Shown piece by piece: positions 53,185-63,707 of a stretch of 64,000 nt of DNA. A program made the position numbers and the translations under genes. The notes below the pieces were generated by a model. It ran no database searches, was not told the origin of the DNA, and was given only the letters and a program-made list of their open reading frames with translations. The stretch lies in the NCBI GenBank assembly GCA_964036275.1, contig OZ038440.1, positions 1,922,001 through 1,986,000 on the forward strand, written 5' to 3'. Source of the stretch: Litoditis marina. Its lineage: Eukaryota > Nematoda > Chromadorea > Rhabditida > Rhabditidae. How positions within the stretch are numbered: position 1 is the first letter of the stretch; each line of letters opens with the position of its first letter.

Positions 53185-53801
53185 TTTTTTGGCTCGAGAT
53201 AGATTGAATTCGAGCAATACTTTGTTTTATCCAGGGCGATGGTATAATCTGTTTTGCACAGCCCTCTGCGGCTGCACGGTGTATAGAGACGTTTCATGGA
53301 ATACGTTCTCCCAGTAAAGAACAAAGCCTCTCTATGAGTCGGTTTCAGAGTAAGTGGAATACTAAGTATTTACAATACAGACACACAAGGCACCCGGGGC
53401 TAAAATCGCTCATTAGAACACACCTTGATTCTAACTTACACTGACAATCTATGTTGCGCTTTTGAACAATGTTGTATAACACCTGAACGTTTCTTAGGTT
53501 ACTGGCAAAATAGGGTACATTTTTTACGGGGAACCTATTAGTTCTCAGTTATCAGGAATCTAATTAGGTGAAGCGAGTGTGAAATATTTCTCCTAATTTC
53601 AAGCAAGTTTTTATGTACCTCACATGTTGTATCCGTCAGAACAGGTTTACTGTAATCAAATTCCAGTATATTTCTCCAATCGGAGTACCACATCGAACAA
53701 TGTGGGGAGTAACGTATTGAATCGCCAACAAATCTATTCATAACAGCTTTCCAAATCTTAGAGAAGAGAAAAGTATATTGCGGGAACCTTTTTTATTTCA
53801 G

Positions 53802-53927
53802 AGCCTCCAATCAACAAGAGAACTTCATTATCCGAGAGAAAAGTCCTCCGTTGTTTTATCTGTAGCAAAACATGTGATTCTGGAGAAATGACACAGCGTC
53901 CAATGGGATACGTAGCTTTCGAAAAAA
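53802..53927 (+). other. Possible Cys-rich exon
   Basis: Between TTATTTCAG and a good GTAAGT donor, one frame is open for the whole 126 nt and contains RCFICSKTCDSGEMTQRPMG followed by YVAFEK. C-x2-C-x3-C could be a zinc knuckle; GYVAFE resembles an RNP1 strand. No partner exon identified. Confidence 0.3.
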
Positions 53928-54540
53928 GTAAGTTGCTTTTATTTTAGTTTGGACCACAAAACCTCGATCATTCAATATGATTCTCAATTTGTCTTCATGC
54001 ATCAGTTTGAACAAGGATTTGTACGTACATAACTATTATAATCAACACTGTTTTAATTATGTATCAAAAAAATACATAATCTAAAACACATTATAATTCA
54101 GATGCCCATTTTGCCTGTTACGAGTGTATTTCTGAAAGCGCTCGTCCACGTCCAACTCCTGTGTATCGGTCTTCTACGTGGAGATAATCATATTCCAAGG
54201 GCTTCAATTTGCATTGAATCAAACCAATCTTTCAGTTTGTTTGTACAAATATCATATCGAAGGCATAGTTTGTTCCCGACTTCGAATGAAATAGTTTGCT
54301 GAAAAGTGTTTGAACGCTTTTTGTATGACTGAAAACGTACACGACGGGTCAAAGTTTATTATTCACTCTGTAAACAATTTACCTGTGTTTCTATGCTTAT
54401 CTGTCGTCTTTCTTGCAGTGAGTTTCACGCTCGCTGTACGTCAGCTTTGCTGCTTCATCGAACTGTTCACACTCAATTCGTTTACCTTTGTTTAACACGT
54501 TTAGGCTAACATTTTCTATTAACAAAATTAACTGACAGAG

Positions 54541-55392
54541 ATGACTGTTTATTCAGTAAATTACGCAAAGCAACCCAACGTTAGCAAAAGTCCCAACAGC
54601 ATCGGTTGTTACATTTATATAGACGTATGGTTTAGTGGGCGCAGTATGCGCTTCGAAGTGGTTGCACGTCAGACGAAGTCCATTTCCTTAGGGCAGTGTC
54701 GCAGTGGAATATGTACGATTGGTTTGGACTCAATATCACTTGCCTGAAACATGAATGCAAACTAACAGCACAGACGAATTATTGACAAACATCCAGATCT
54801 TTTTATTCCTAATCTGCGTCTACTCAGACATAAATATGTTGTTTTTAATAATATAAAGTTCATTCGCATAAGATTCCTGATATGAAAAAATCGAAGTATG
54901 TTGTTTTTCTGCCCTTCTCCTGTCGAGATACCAGTCTCGCCAAAAAGGGCGAGGAACGCAGAATTGGATGAGATGTCACAATGATCCATCTCATATCTAT
55001 ACAGACAGGTGCGGTGGCAATTCTCTCGACGTACCGTAGTTTAGTTTGGAATAATTCCTAGGGTAATAGGCTCTCTCGAAGGAGAAGAAAACACTCTTTA
55101 CTACAATACAACATGGGAAATGAATAGGTACGCCTCACTGAGCTCCGGGACGTCTCAGGAATTGATATCACACCAAGAAACGACACTTGGCTGTTATTTC
55201 ACCTCAGTTCCGAATAGTCATACCGACGTCGATTTGAATGATAATTCTCACTTTTTTGAATATTACACATATGAAAGCTCTGATGAAAAAGTCACCTTGC
55301 AGCTGAACTATCTGGGCAGCACCGACCGAAGCTGTGAACACCTACAGTATGCTCACACATAAACAAATTTCAACTGTGTTTCTAGAAAGTGA
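54541..55392 (+). CDS. Small Cys-containing protein B2 (partial model)
   Basis: Not a recognised gene. An exon around 54541-54740 reads GCYIYIDVWFSGRSMRFEVV and GQCRSGICTI; its 3' boundary is uncertain (donor candidates GTACGA or GTTTGG). An exon from about 55155 or 55165 to 55346 reads TLGCYFTSVPNSHTDVDLND, YYTYESSDEKVTLQLNYLG and DRSCEHLQ. A final exon 55386-55392 gives a lysine and TGA. The same short terminal exon exists in pseudogene B1, supporting the model. No signal peptide exon was identified with confidence. The Cys spacing resembles the A proteins on the opposite strand; a secreted product is inferred. Confidence 0.45.
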
Positions 55393-55399
55393 AGTTTCT

Positions 55400-56575
55400 C
55401 ATTTGCATGAATTTGCCAAACGGTGTCAGGCGCGGTAGAAATTTCTCGAAAACCTCATAATATAGCTCATGAGCAGTATCTAACGTTCTTTTGTGCTATT
55501 TTATTGATAGCTTCTTATGTACACGAGTTGTACACGAGGTTCTCAGGAGAAACTCATATGAGATCGGTTTAAAAATTCAAAAAAAGGATACCGAGTTTTT
55601 TGCTACCGGAAGAAAACTTCTGACTGCGACTCACAATAATTTAGCTTATACTCCGTTGTTTTCAAGAGAAGCGAGATTAGCATTTTCCTCAAAATATTTT
55701 TATTGGACTTCTTTTATATTTCTTGTACATGTTTATGCAAAACTAATCTTTACTTTCTTTACACTCGTTTTTTATACTAATTGAACTCTTTTTCTATGGT
55801 TACGAAGTAACGGTCATTTTTGATAAAAATGATATTTTTGAACAATAATCTAAACAAGGACTTTTATGTTTTTCTATTGGAGTTTTAAACCGCGCCGTAG
55901 TTCAAAACGTTTGTGTAGTTGTAACCTCGTTCAAGGGATAGCAAATTTTGTGCTCCAGGCAGGAATCGAACCTCCGTTCGCCGTGCGTAAATAAGGCTTT
56001 TAACCAATCCGCCATTCAGACATGTGAATAGGAATGAAAACCAAGCTGTACCCGCCTGTCATGAGATCTCCATTGGAAAAATGATTCCTACTACACGTTT
56101 AACTCTTCTTTTATTTTTATTTTCACAAAACCGGTCTATCCATAATTTTTGCGAGACCATTTTTGGGCATCTCACACGTAATATTCAAATTTACGACACA
56201 CCTGAAAAACACGTATACCTCAACTTTTTTATGGCTTTTAAACAGTGTAAAAAATTTCGGAATAAGTTTGTTTTGAGCAAAACTATGCCCAGATTTGAGG
56301 AGGCGGACACTTTTGTCGCCGCCGCCGCCGCCCCGCACGGAAGCCATTTCTGCGAGACGTTGGGTCCTCTAACTCCTATCAACAAATTTTTTCTTGGAAC
56401 GTGAACTTAATTTCTTGTAGACGTGAATTCCTTCAGTAATTCATGCAAATATCTAGGGAAGTAGTCGACGTACTTTGAAGAAAATTGTAATAAACTGTTT
56501 TGTATTGTCTGCAGACCTTTGAACAAAAACTAATCTGCGCAGCGCTCCGCGCTGCGCCCGATGTTGAAATGATTG
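55400..56575. other. Spacer between B2 and A2
   Basis: No supported gene. A tRNA-like stretch on the - strand at about 55945-56030 (A box GGCGGATTGGTTAAAAGC, B box GGTTCGATTCC) looks like a SINE head. A 126-codon + strand frame at 56024-56404 has no conserved motif and includes a GCC repeat (poly-Ala); not called. Confidence 0.4.
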
Positions 56576-58229
56576 CTACGGTGCCAGATAGAATAATGAA
56601 AACTTGAAATAAACTGACGGGTTGGTTTCGAGGACGAGGGCATTTTTGCAGGTGTAATTCAGGTCGCAACTGCCTGCTTCGCGGACAACAGTCACTTCTC
56701 CATAAGGGTCGGAGTAAGTGAGTCTTGCGGAATATGGCGCGCGGACTAGTGTCAGTATACTCTCGGCGGTTTTTATGGGCACCACACACGAATAGCAAGG
56801 TTCTGGAAACAAAAGTTGTTTCAAAAGATAGTGTGAACAAATCTGAGCTGTAGTTCTATATAGTTACACAGGAAGAACGTTGGAATCGAACTACACACAC
56901 ACCGGGATAGTATTTTTTCCAATCAACGAAAATGCTACATTCAATGATGTGAAATGTCGGGCTTCGACCAGCAACTTAGTGTATAGTCGCCATTTTCCCC
57001 ATAAAGACAGCAGAGGGTTCAATTGATTGAGCGATGCGGGGCGAGCGGTCGTTGATTATCTGCCAGCAGTTGAGAGAGTGTGTAGATCAATGATACGCAG
57101 ACGAACTGGCCGTTCGCCAAACCCCGTCCCATACAAAATCGATGGTACGGTGTCCACAACGGTTTGACCAATCCTATACTAATCTGTTCAATTATTCCTG
57201 CACCGCCGTTTATTTGATGGTCTATCGGTAGTGGAAAGTGATTTGATCATATCACAAACAACGACTTGGAGCTTTCTCAAACGTCTTGTCCGAGTTTCAT
57301 TCAAGAATTTAGATCTTTACAAAATATTCTAAAGCATAAACATACTCACCGCGCTTACTTGAGATGAGCGTTTCGATTTCTGAAGATGGCACCGTCGCAG
57401 CAGGACACTGCGAATAGGATGTTTTCATGTAAACCGTGGTCTCCCCACCACCAACAGATGAATCCATGAACGTTGTTCCGTAGACGCACGTGACGTTGTG
57501 GTCCGAGCTACAAAAGTGAGTGATAGCACGTTATACTATTAGCCAGATAGATATCAAGCCAGCAACCACTATGGATTTGTGTTTGTATCCATGACGGTCT
57601 TATCGAACAGAGTAAATATTTTATTACGCCATTTTCAACGAACTACAAGATCAAGAAGTTGCAGTATTCATCTTGACAACATTGCTTGATGTCACAGTCC
57701 GGCACCTCGTACGATTGAACGGAGAGAGTCATTTTGTATTCACGGAGAATCAGGAAGTTGCACGCTTTCTGAAAAACAGAACTAATTCTAAGAAATCAAT
57801 CATCTCATTACGTTTAGATAATTTATAAAAAAAACATCACCAGTATTTTACCTTACGCACGATTGCATTGTTTTACGTCTACAGCAAGAGGGTTTTTTCT
57901 CAGCATTAGGTAAGGTTATGCGCTATGGTATGGAAGTTCAGCCCCTCCATTATTGATGACGGAAACGTGTATGTTAACGTGAAATGAACGTAACTCGATC
58001 AAGTTCAACTGTGATGTTTTCATTAGGCCTATGACCATCTACAATAACTAAACAATACGCAACCTTTTGAATTTCGGAAAAAAGGACAGCCTACTTTTCA
58101 TAATGAAACTTCAAAATAATTGATTTGAAACGTGAAAACATTTTGTAAATGCCTCATATAACAATAATAACAGCTCACGGCACACGAAATTTCGTTGAGA
58201 ACTGATACGATGCTGAAGAGGAGCATCAT
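56576..58229 (-). CDS. Secreted cysteine-rich protein A2 (tandem paralogue)
   Basis: Paralogue of A1 with the same four exon lengths: 58229-58179 (51), 57768-57644 (125), 57507-57350 (158), 56802-56576 (227), 186 aa. Signal peptide MMLLFSIVSVLNEISC; CDIKQCCQDEYCNF identical to A1; NVTCVYG and SYSQCPAATVPS in exon 3; PCYSCVVP and the last Cys pair as DLNYTC, where A1 has CGLNYTC, so one cysteine is replaced by aspartate in A2. A TTTACAG acceptor-like site lies one base before the ATG. Intron 3 contains a roughly 200-bp repeat missing from A1. Both copies are open, which suggests selection on the protein (inference). Confidence 0.75.
56982..57179 (+). mobile_element. Short TATAGTCG-ended repeat, copy 2
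   Basis: In A2 intron 3, closely related to 5265-5455 (shared CAGCAGAGGGTT, GATTGAGCGATGCGGG, GAGAGAGTGTGTAG, CACAACGGTTTGAC). The A1 intron 3 lacks it. Confidence 0.65.
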
Positions 58230-58897
58230 CCTGTAAAGGAATCGACAATAATTGGATGTAAATGAGTGCAAGATTGTTTGAACGAATGGAAAAAAAATAG
58301 GTTTACTATTGAGTGTAGAAACGAAGGTAAAAACTTTTGAAAACTATTAGGACTGCGAGACACACAGGTTTCCCTGCAATGAAAGCTCGTTTAGGGCTTC
58401 AAATGCCAATTTTTGAAAGCTGTCATGGTTACTTTTTTTAAGAGTCATTGTGTTTCGCTGAAGAGGCAAGAGTAGGTAAAAAAAAAGATATCGAAAATAT
58501 GAAAATCCCTTCCATTCGTCTTCCATTCCTTTAGTTCAAGTTTCAAGTTTTCAAGTTCAAGTTTTATTCGTAACATGTTCGTAACATGTGTGATGTCACA
58601 ACGTGCCCTTTTTTATCCTTTAGTGCCCTATTTTTTCACCTTTAACGATTATACTTCTCCGACCCATTAAATGTTCATTGCCAAACCCATAATCACCAGA
58701 ATTTCATGGCTGAGCAAAGTATCTAGCTTTTATCAGTCAGCCATTTCAAGGAAGCCTTTCCCCATTCTGTCGGTTCTGCTTTTCTGAATTTTTTTAATAT
58801 TATTTTGCCGGCAAATATTGATATTTTTGTATTTTAGCGGAAGTCCACTATTTTTAGGGTAGAACCATACACATTTGAGAAGTTATCGTTCCGAAGT

Positions 58898-61800
58898 ATG
58901 GCAATGACTACAGTACGCATTGTTGGTCTTCCCCTTGAGTGAGTGCACAGAGTTTTAATTTTGCAAACTTTAAACTTGAAACTAGACACATTCACACGAT
59001 GTTCTATTCTACAACTATAGAACAGCACAAGTTCGAACCTAACTCTACGAATAAAATCAGTTTTTGCATAGTCGTAGTTAGGAGCGAATCCAGAAGATCC
59101 AATTTCATCACACATTACACACTATTATGTTCACCATAATTTGGAACTTCCTCAAAAAGCAATGTTTCTCCAGCAACTCTCTTTGAAAATAATATATGCT
59201 CATAATATTTTGCGAAATTTGCACACAGGAACACAACTAGCACAAAAAAGACGTGTAACCTCATAAAAACACATAACTGATTAAAAAACGGATTAAAAGA
59301 TATAACACGTTCATTCAGCACCAACGAGCGTGAGGTGCTACATTTCTTCGGTATCCAAAATGAGGTGGAAAATGGCCCGACTGGACGTCCATGTATAACC
59401 CTTCTACCCAACGACAAACAACTAGATAATGTTAGTGATTTGACAGCACAATCAGCGGTAAGGTTGTTCAATAGTCATCGATTTTCACAGACGTGAAACA
59501 ATTCCAATTGTCCTTCTTCCAATGTCAAAAACTACGTGCTCCATCGCTAATAAACTATTCTTTTATGTTGTGAAGTGAGGGGCCTATAGATATATGACAG
59601 ACGATTTTCGCTGATTTAAAATCAATAACTGATTTAAATACTTTCCAAAACGTCAAAACGTCATACAAAAGCAGAGGGCTTAGATCGAATATGTGTTCAG
59701 ATGTCGACGTTCATCATTCTTTTCTTCGCAAACAATAAACTATGTTTCAGAGAGCATGTGACATCATCTTCAAAGAAAACGTTTTCGCTCAGCGTTTTGT
59801 CGAGCGATGCAATAAGAGCAAAATGGATGGGAAACAACTGAGTATGAAGCTGCTGGAAAGGAAAGCGAGTAAGTTGTTCTAGATGAACGATTCCTTCCGA
59901 AGTGTCGTGCTTACGTTGAAGATCGTACATACGTGCAAATATCTCGACATTTCCGAAAAAAGGCTGTTAGAGGAACGGCATAACGTGGATTCAGAAATTC
60001 AAAGGAAGACTAGGGTTGTAGATTGAAGTTTTTTTCTGCATATCCAGCTCCGCTTGTTGAATAACGACTGTATCAAAAATAAAACTTCGATGTAAATCAA
60101 CGGCAACCGGCTAGTACTGACAGGAATGAAACCGTTGAAAAGCCGGCAAGATTAGTGTAAATTGGAAAACTCTGAAGGAGAAAATAAAGTATTTTCATGG
60201 AATATTAGAACGCAAATTTTATTTTGAAGTTCATGGAAAACCATTTTCAACGTTCGAAAAACATTTTTCCCAATTTAGTTTTTCGGCTGAGATATACATG
60301 CATTTCGTTTCCAGTCAACTTCACGGCGGATAACCGTTCCGTTTTTCTCACCGGACTGCCTAAAAAGTAAGTTGGTTGAACTGTGTTGGTGCTTTTCTGA
60401 AGTATGGGTTTCTTCTAAAGTAATGTCTGGTCATACTTCTAATGCGCGAGGGTACTCGGAGAATTGAGCGAGCCGGCCGCGACTAACCCCCCTTTACTCG
60501 TTACTGAAAACACTAATAAGTCGACATGAAACAAAAGAGCCAGCCTACGATTATACGTTGAATGGGATGACGTAGAACACGTCAGACTACGGAGATTTGA
60601 TCACTCGATGTATGGTTTGAAATATCATTGGTATCTGACATTATACAGTCCTTTCCTGGGGCTATCTAGGAGTGGGCGTAACGACGCAACATGTTCTCTA
60701 ATGGGTAAGTTTTACGGATGGATGGGATTTACGGCTCGGTCCTCGACAATATGGTATATGTTGCTACAGATTTAGAACGACGTGAAAATAGTCAATTTCA
60801 TGTCCACTAACTTCTGAACTATCTTCAGTGTTTCCGCAGAGAAGATATTCAAAATCTACAATGAACTGGTTGGAGGAATTGCCAAAGGTTTCCATGGAAC
60901 ACCACTAGTGTTTGTACCCTTCAGAAATGAGAATCAGGTGCAGTCTTTGTAGTTGAAAGGAAGGGGCTCATATGAGTTGTGCCGTAGTTTGGTCTGTAAA
61001 CACGCCATGAGTCTGAACTGAATTGTTCTTGCACGGTTTCAAACTTGAAACACAGAAGAGAAAAAAATGATCGGTTCTAACACCTCTCTGTTTTTGAGAT
61101 CACGCCCCATAGTAGGTTTTATGTGTTTTGAAACAATTTAATAGTAAAATTTGCTCCTGAGCATCGTGTTTTTGCACAGCGTTATTCAACTCCTTAGTAC
61201 AAACTACAAAAAAAACGTCGGAATATTTTCTTGCAGGCCAATGGAAAAATTACATTCGAAACCGATGAGCTTGCCAGAAAGTGTATTGAATTGAGCGGTC
61301 GTCCACTGTCAGAGGAGCATGAGGGCGTGGTGAATATCACCATCTTCAAAGCCAGAGAGGGTAGGTTGGAAGGTTTTTTCCCATCGTCGAAAAGTTATTG
61401 AAATTTTGCACGTGAGACGTGAGAAAACACGGAAAAAGGAAAAATTTCTAAAAAAAAAAGGAAAAATTTCCGATACAGGGCTCTTAGCTACCTACAATCA
61501 CTATACTAATATTTTTAAAAGTGACTTTGTAATTTGGATTATTAGCTACATGTCACAGAACTGCCATTTTCATTCATAACACTCTCGACTTACATTGGCT
61601 CTTCATCATTTCCGCATCAATTTCAACCAATTTATTTCTCAGATAAGTTCACTGTGGACCCCCGTTCAGTTCATATCGGTGGCTTGCCAAAAGAGTTAGT
61701 TTTATTTATTTATTGAAAATACTATTGTTCTATGTCGAACACATAGAGATGGTCATTTAGTTTAGTTTCATTAAAGGGAAAACTACATTCCAGGTTGAAA

Positions 61801-62267
61801 ACATGCCGAGTCAATTAATATTTATAGCGTTTCACTGTCGATCCATGTTCCGTTCATATTTCGGGACTGCCATCTGAGTATGTTTACAACACAATAAACT
61901 AGCTCGAATTAGTTTCAAGTCCAATATCGACGTATAATAATGCGTTCTTCCCATCCGCGATCACATACAGTAATTGTTCGAATATTCAAAAGGTTATTTT
62001 TCTGATAACCGGGACATCTTCTGAAATTATTTCAATACGTTTGATGGTCTGATCTATTGTAATTATTGACGAATAAAAAATCCCAACTACTCACGAAACC
62101 TTCTAGATGTCAAAAAATCAATCAAGTAAGTTTATTCATTATTGTTCGAACCATTCAGCGCCTCTCCTCAAAGTGTCTATTCTCACTTCGAACGACAAGT
62201 TGGCGGTATATCGCGGTTCCCGAATGGAACTCCGAAGGCTGTTCTACTGCCTGGGAAGGATAAACAG
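58898..62267 (+). CDS. Protein with three tandem RRM modules (5' part of a larger gene)
   Basis: Exons in continuous phase: 58898-58938, 59319-59457, 59751-59868, 60315-60366, 60829-60937, 61237-61360, 61643-61694, 62159-62267. They spell successive RNA-recognition-motif units: RRM1 TTVRIVGLPLE...GRPCITLLPNDKQ...ACDIIFKENVFAQRFVE; RRM2 RSVFLTGLPKN...GTPLVFVPFRNENQ...NGKITFETDELARKCIE...VNITIFKARE; RRM3 RSVHIGGLPK...GTPKAVLLPGKDKQ. RNP2-like strands (VRIVGLP, VFLTGLP, VHIGGLP) start each unit. RRM2 and RRM3 share exon lengths 52 and 109, so they arose by duplication of an exon group. RNP1 lacks the aromatic pair of canonical RRMs, so RNA binding is uncertain. The start is the ATG after an acceptor-like CTATTTTTAG. 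It probably continues into the RNF216-like exons at 62942-63706. Confidence 0.75.
59115..59264 (-). CDS. Candidate small secreted peptide (49 aa)
   Basis: A - strand frame inside intron 1 of the RRM gene: signal-peptide-like MRLHVFFVLVVFLCANFA, then a 31-residue polar peptide starting KYYEHILFSKRV, with a lysine-arginine pair that could be a processing site, and a stop. The frame is part of a longer open stretch, so this start is a choice based on the hydrophobic segment. No family recognised; it may be chance. Confidence 0.25.
   Translation of the reverse strand: MRLHVFFVLVVFLCANFAKYYEHILFSKRVAGETLLFEEVPNYGEHNSV
61828..61877 (+). pseudogene. Decayed duplicate of the RRM3 first exon
   Basis: 50 bp after a TTTATAG acceptor and before a GTATGT donor, matching exon 61643-61694 (52 bp). 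One frame reads RFTVDPCSVHISGLPS. It is two bases shorter at its 5' end, which would break the frame from the phase-1 upstream donor, so it should not be usable in the same transcript context. Confidence 0.55.
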
Positions 62268-62941
62268 GTACAAATAGTTCAGATAATTCTTACTCAGACT
62301 CCTACAGAACATTCCAGCTTTATGAATGTTTTAAACGGCAAACTTCCACTTGGCGGAAAAAGTTTCGAACACTACTTGTAATGAATCAAACGCGAAAGTG
62401 GTTCACCCTTCCGATATCAGTATGAAGAGGATAGGAAGTTTCATAATCTCATTGTGAGTATTTTGAAAGTAATGAAAAAAACATATAGTATAGTTCTCAG
62501 TTTTTCCAATGAGCCTTTGGCGGGGCCAATTATGCAGTTTTTCGCCATATTATGAATATAATTTTTTGTTCCGTGAATGTATATGGTTGTCCACTGCTTT
62601 AGCTCGTGAGCGAAAATGTTTTTTTCACAAAAATATGCTTGCTATGAAAAATTCTTATTCGAAATGTCCTTGGAAAGACCTTTTGGCCACTTCTCAGAAA
62701 TGTTTGCGCCAATCTTCTGCAATCAGTAAGCTACGAAGCACCATCCTGGAAAACACCGGGAGCACACTAGGGTTGATTGAAGACGAACGAAAATTTCTGC
62801 GTTCGAAACTTGAAAACTCGATTTTTCGAAAAAAAAAAGGTCGAAATCCAAATATAATTATTTTGTGAGCACGTACGATTTGTAGTTTTCTAGCAATATG
62901 ATGTATTCAGACAGTGTTCAAACTGACGTTCAACTCTCCAG

Positions 62942-63706
62942 CACAAGCTGAAAGTTGTGTTCGATTACGTATGCGGGAACATCCCGGCATTTTCATGCCA
63001 TCCTAGGAGTCTCCTACATTGCAAACTGTTTCGCACTCGGATCCCGTCGGCATGGGGGTGTGCGGACAGAGTGAGGAGAATGAGATTAGCCAGAATTCGG
63101 CTTCAGAATAATTTCCTCCTCAGTTCTTCATCTGATGACATGTTACAGGTCGATGGCTGCAACAAGATGACGTGTGATGAATGTGGGACGACACAATGTT
63201 ATCTGTGCAGAGCTTCTGGCATCGGCTACGAGCATTTTCGGCAGTCAGTTACTAATTTTTCTCTCGTATCACTGGCTTATCTGAGTAGTTGACCCAATTC
63301 GAATATGGATAGAATTGAATGTTTTGCGGGAGTGATACTGTACGAACTGATCTCTTTATATGTTCTGTTGAACCGCGTGTGTGTTCAATGCACGAAGTTA
63401 ATGATTCAGCCACGGTCGTTTGCCACTAGCACTTGTTAACCGAGTTAGGTTCTGATAGTATGAATATGAATAATAACATTATGTTAAGGCAATTATTTAG
63501 CCGCGTGTCACTTCATTCAATTGGAAAGCTAGATAGTGATTACTCTACCCACACACGTTTCTGCTCTCCGCGTGACCCTATGCTTTTATACACCTACAAC
63601 TAAACGAAGTTTAGGACAGAATGTGAGCTGTTTGAAAAATTCGAAGCCCGGGACCAGGCAGCACTGGACCAAATTCGTCAGAACACTAGGCACAACAGAG
63701 ACCTGG
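62942..63706 (+). CDS. RNF216/TRIAD3-type RING2 end of an RBR ubiquitin ligase (partial)
   Basis: The exon 63149-63243 reads VDGCNKMTCDECGTTQCYLC followed by RASGIGYEHF, matching the catalytic RING2 of RNF216 (known form GCNRMSC...CGAQMCYLCR...GYDHF), including the catalytic-type cysteine within GCNKMTC. It joins in phase to 63606/63615-63706 (ECELFEKFEARDQAALDQIR), a charged helix as in RNF216. A preceding exon 62942-63070 (HKLKVVFDYVCGNIPAFSC, donor GTGAGG) fits in phase 0 but is less certain. The RING1 and IBR zinc clusters expected upstream were not found, nor was the first C-x2-C of RING2. The gene runs past the window, since the last donor GTACGT at 63707 has no partner here. Ubiquitin transfer is the known role of the family. 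Confidence 0.65.
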
Positions 63707-63707
63707 G

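Noticed and set aside
56024..56404. 126-codon + strand frame with poly-Ala
   Set aside because: No motif, a low-complexity GCC run, and overlap with a tRNA-like repeat; no splice or homology support.
62509..62868. 119-codon + frame between the RRM and RING2 exons as an exon
   Set aside because: It has only a helical, charged stretch, no recognised domain, and no donor in the right phase; left uncalled though it may hide a linker exon.
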